Assembly (NCBI RefSeq): GCF_031458095.1
Contig: NZ_JAVDXU010000002.1
Location: forward strand, 682,001-746,000
Length of the DNA stretch: 64,000 nt
Source: Pelomonas saccharophila_A
GTDB lineage: Bacteria > Pseudomonadota > Gammaproteobacteria > Burkholderiales > Burkholderiaceae_C
Reading direction: 5' to 3'
The translations under genes and the position numbers were made by a program. Position 1 is the first letter of the stretch. Each line of letters opens with the position of its first letter. Of this stretch, positions 60,623 through 64,000 are shown in pieces. The notes under the pieces were generated by a model. It made no database searches. It was not told the DNA's origin and saw only the letters and a list, made by a program, of their open reading frames with translations.

Positions 60623-60650
60623 GGGGCCGTTCACCGAACGGCCCCTTTTT
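60623..60650 (+). terminator. intrinsic terminator after sucCD
   Basis: GGGGCCGTTC and GAACGGCCCC pair perfectly around a three-base loop, followed by five thymines. It lies 21 bases after the sucD stop. Confidence 0.9.
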
Positions 60651-60733
60651 CATTCCCTTTGCCTGCGTAGTTGCACCCAGGTACATGCACCTCGAGCGCA
60701 ACGACACTTGCGCGTCACCCTTCTGAATTCGCC

Positions 60734-61429
60734 ATGGACCTGCTGAACGCCGCCTTCTTCATCGCCCTGCTGAAGATCATCTGGGTCAATATCCTGCTGT
60801 CTGGCGACAACGCCGTCGTCATCGCACTGGCCGCGCGCAACCTGGCGGCCGACCAGCAGAAGAAGGCCATCGTCTTCGGCAGCGGCGCCGCCATCGTGCT
60901 GCGCGTCGTGCTGACGCTGTTCGCTGTGCAGCTGCTGCAGCTGCCCTGGCTCAAGCTCATCGGCGCGGTGCTGCTGCTGTGGATCGGCGTGCAGCTGCTG
61001 GCCGACAGCGATGACGACGCCGACGTGCATGCCAGCAGCAGCGTCTGGGTAGCCATCCGCACCATCCTGATCGCCGACCTGGTCATGAGCCTGGACAACG
61101 TCATCGCCGTCGCGGCGGCCGCCAACAGCGCACCCGAAGGCGCCCGGCTGATCCTGCTCATCATCGGTCTGGGCCTGTCCATTCCCCTCATCATCTTCGG
61201 CAGCACGCTGCTGCTGAAGCTGATGGAGCGCTTCCCCGTCATCATCACGCTGGGCGCGGCCCTGCTGGGCTTCGTCGCCGGCGAGATGGCGACGACGGAC
61301 GCGGCCGTGCACGAATGGTTCGAGGCCCATATGCATGGCCTGGACTACGCGGTCAGCATCAGCTGCGCCGTTCTCGTCGTCGCCGTCGGCATGGCCCTGG
61401 CCCGCCGCGGCAAGGCCCAGGGCGCCTAA
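60734..61429 (+). CDS. TerC-family integral membrane protein
   Basis: A 231-residue protein with about seven helices and the paired acidic motifs IWVNILLSGDNAVVIALA (near residue 25) and DLVMSLDNVIAVAAAA (near residue 117). TerC/Alx relatives export Mn2+ or protect the envelope; tellurite resistance itself is not implied. It lies between sucCD and a phospho-signalling operon that starts eleven bases after its stop. The 83 bases upstream are too short for a yybP-ykoY riboswitch and show none. Confidence 0.85.
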   Translation: MDLLNAAFFIALLKIIWVNILLSGDNAVVIALAARNLAADQQKKAIVFGSGAAIVLRVVLTLFAVQLLQLPWLKLIGAVLLLWIGVQLLADSDDDADVHASSSVWVAIRTILIADLVMSLDNVIAVAAAANSAPEGARLILLIIGLGLSIPLIIFGSTLLLKLMERFPVIITLGAALLGFVAGEMATTDAAVHEWFEAHMHGLDYAVSISCAVLVVAVGMALARRGKAQGA

Positions 61430-61439
61430 GATCGGCCGC

Positions 61440-62557
<1,118 letters not shown>

Positions 62558-62561
<4 letters not shown>

Positions 62562-63355
62562 CCCTGGAGTTCTTCAGCGCCACCGACGTGGGACGTGCGC
62601 GCGACAACAACGAAGATTCCGTCGCCCTGGACGAGGCCGCGGGCCTGGCCGTGCTGGCTGACGGCATGGGCGGCTACAACGCCGGCGAAGTCGCCAGCCA
62701 GATGCTGACCAGCTTCGTCAGTTCCGAGCTGGGCCGCTGGCTCAAGGACGCCGGCCGCGAGGCCCGGGCCGGTGAAGTCAAGCGCGCGATGGACATCTGC
62801 GTGGACAACGCCAACCGCGCCATCTTCAATGCCGCCAACACCAATCCGCGCTATGCCGGCATGGGCACGACGCTGGTGCTGGGCGTCTTCCGCCCCGAAG
62901 GCCTGCTGCTCGGCCACGTCGGCGACTCGCGCGCCTACCGCCTGCGCGCCGGCCGCCTGATGCAGATCACCCGCGACCACTCACTGCTGCAGGAGCAGAT
63001 CGACGCCGGTCTGCTGACCGTCGAGGAAGCGGCGTTTTCCAGCAACAAGAACCTGGTCACGCGCGCCGTCGGGGTCGAGGACACGGTGCTGATGGAGCTG
63101 CATCTGCACGAGGTCCAGCCCGGCGACACTTACTTACTTTGCTCCGATGGCCTGTCCGACATGCTCGACGACGACAGCCTTGCGAACCTGCTCAACGGCA
63201 ATCCGGCCTTGCCCGAAGCCGCACGCGCTCTGATCAACGCGGCCAATGACAGTGGCGGGCGCGATAACATCGCGCTCATCCTGGCCCGCGCAGAAGGCCG
63301 CCAGCGAGCCGAGGGGCGGGGCTGGTGGCCCTTCGGTCGACGAGGCGGCAATTGA
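62558..63355 (+). CDS. PP2C-type serine/threonine phosphatase
   Basis: A 265-residue metal-dependent phosphatase with all main motifs: ARDNNEDS near residue 15, LADGMGGYNAGEVAS near residue 33, GMGTTLVLG, GHVGDSRAYRL near residue 120, LCSDGLSDM near residue 194 and DSGGRDNIALIL near residue 233. It would reverse the action of the overlapping kinase. It ends 50 bases before the FHA gene. Confidence 0.92.
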
Positions 63356-63405
63356 TTTGCTCCTGCACTGAGTCACGGCACGAACAACAGAACTTGAGGT
63401 CATAA

Positions 63406-64000
63406 ATGGGCAAACTGGTGGTTTCGCTCGACGGCGTCGTGATCAAGGAAGTGCAGATCACCAAGGACAAGACGACGCTCGGGCGCCGTCCCTACAACGA
63501 CATCGTCATCGACAATCTCGCGGTCAGCGGCGAGCACGCCGTGCTGCAGATGGTCGGCGCTGACGTCTTCATCGAAGACCTCAACTCCACCAACGGCACC
63601 TATATCAACGGCAAGGCCATCAAGAAGCAGCTGCTGGCGGACAACGACACCGTTGAGATCGGCAAGTACAAGATCAAGTTCCTGCTCAACGACGGCGGCG
63701 ACTACGAGAAGACCATGATCCTCAAGCCCGGTTCCGGCGCACCGCCGAACCTGGGCCTGGGCTCTTCCTTCGGTGCGCTGGGTGCCGCCGCCATCGGCCC
63801 GGCCTCCATCAAGGTGCTGACCGGCGCCGCCGCCGGTCGCGAAGTCGCGCTGACCAAGGTCGTCACGACGCTGGGCAAGCCCGGCGTGCAGGTCGCCTCC
63901 ATCACCAAGCGGCCCACCGGCTATGTCTTCGCTCACGTCGAGGGCGCTCATCGCCCCAGCGTCAACGGCATCCCGCTGACGGGCGAATCGATTGCATTGC
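63406..64000 (+). CDS. FHA-domain protein (3' end cut by window edge)
   Basis: At least 198 residues of a protein with an N-terminal FHA domain (residues about 20-90: TLGRRPYNDIVIDNLAVSGEHA and NSTNGTYINGK), which binds phosphothreonine. A second, weaker FHA-like region (from about residue 140, with SVNGIPLTG near the end of the window) suggests tandem domains. The ATG has GAGG seven bases upstream. It follows the kinase and phosphatase genes and is probably their read-out or scaffold. Confidence 0.85.
   Translation, partial: MGKLVVSLDGVVIKEVQITKDKTTLGRRPYNDIVIDNLAVSGEHAVLQMVGADVFIEDLNSTNGTYINGKAIKKQLLADNDTVEIGKYKIKFLLNDGGDYEKTMILKPGSGAPPNLGLGSSFGALGAAAIGPASIKVLTGAAAGREVALTKVVTTLGKPGVQVASITKRPTGYVFAHVEGAHRPSVNGIPLTGESIAL

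Noticed and set aside
60651..60733. yybP-ykoY manganese riboswitch before the TerC gene
   Set aside because: Only 83 bases separate the sucCD terminator from the ATG and the conserved riboswitch elements are not seen.

Overview
The window looks like a chromosomal segment from a high-GC betaproteobacterium of the order Burkholderiales, most likely the Roseateles/Pelomonas/Rubrivivax (Sphaerotilaceae) group. The evidence is the strong GC bias, the housekeeping order recA-recX-DUF2889-sucC-sucD-TerC, the divergent gatCAB / mreBCD-mrdA-rodA block, the xth/pyrE neighbourhood, and many ATGA/GTGA/TGATG stop-start overlaps. Genus placement is inference. I found no rRNA, tRNA, CRISPR array, insertion sequence, prophage or origin. 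No gene-free stretch exceeds about 220 bases.

Layout. 1-3751: a K+/H+ antiporter (cut by the left edge), an MscS channel, a DUF2789 protein and a PHB-depolymerase-like esterase. 3771-9461: an arsenic island in two units. The first is arsR-arsC-aquaporin, closed by a terminator. The second is a MarR regulator, an ArsN2-like acetyltransferase fused to a flavoprotein, an MFS exporter and an ArsN1-like acetyltransferase. 9458-12179: a minus-strand chain of Phd/PIN toxin-antitoxin, tryptophan-halogenase-like flavoprotein and GNAT acetyltransferase, each start touching the previous stop. 12387-24119: an antiporter, an HPP protein, secreted hydrolases, an acyltransferase, a LytS/LytTR two-component pair, an M9 collagenase, an AraC regulator with a PAS-like domain, a diguanylate cyclase and two small conserved proteins. 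24307-27861: an MCE lipid-transport operon (permease, ATPase, MCE protein, lipoprotein). 28505-34421: an RND efflux operon (adaptor, pump, outer-membrane factor). 34615-38272: a POT peptide transporter, two tandem L,D-transpeptidase-like paralogues and a Thr-rich exported protein. 38446-43317: xth, a TonB receptor, a structured leader, pyrE and a DUF4124-like protein. 43351-52697: gatCAB diverging from mreB-mreC-mreD-mrdA-rodA. 52797-55944: an orphan gene and a TctDE-like two-component system. 56067-60650: SOS-controlled recA, then recX, DUF2889 and sucCD. 60734-64000: a TerC protein, then a Ser/Thr kinase, a PP2C phosphatase and an FHA protein (cut by the right edge).

How the genes work together. 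The first arsenic unit can reduce arsenate and release arsenite through a channel; no ArsB or Acr3 pump is present. The second unit resembles a detoxification module for organoarsenicals such as arsinothricin. ArsR, the MarR protein and the fusion flavoprotein all end in paired-cysteine tails, the most distinctive pattern in the window. The second candidate of interest is the toxin-antitoxin/halogenase/acetyltransferase chain. The third is the pyrE leader, where a terminator-like hairpin and a perfect 11-bp helix share the same bases.
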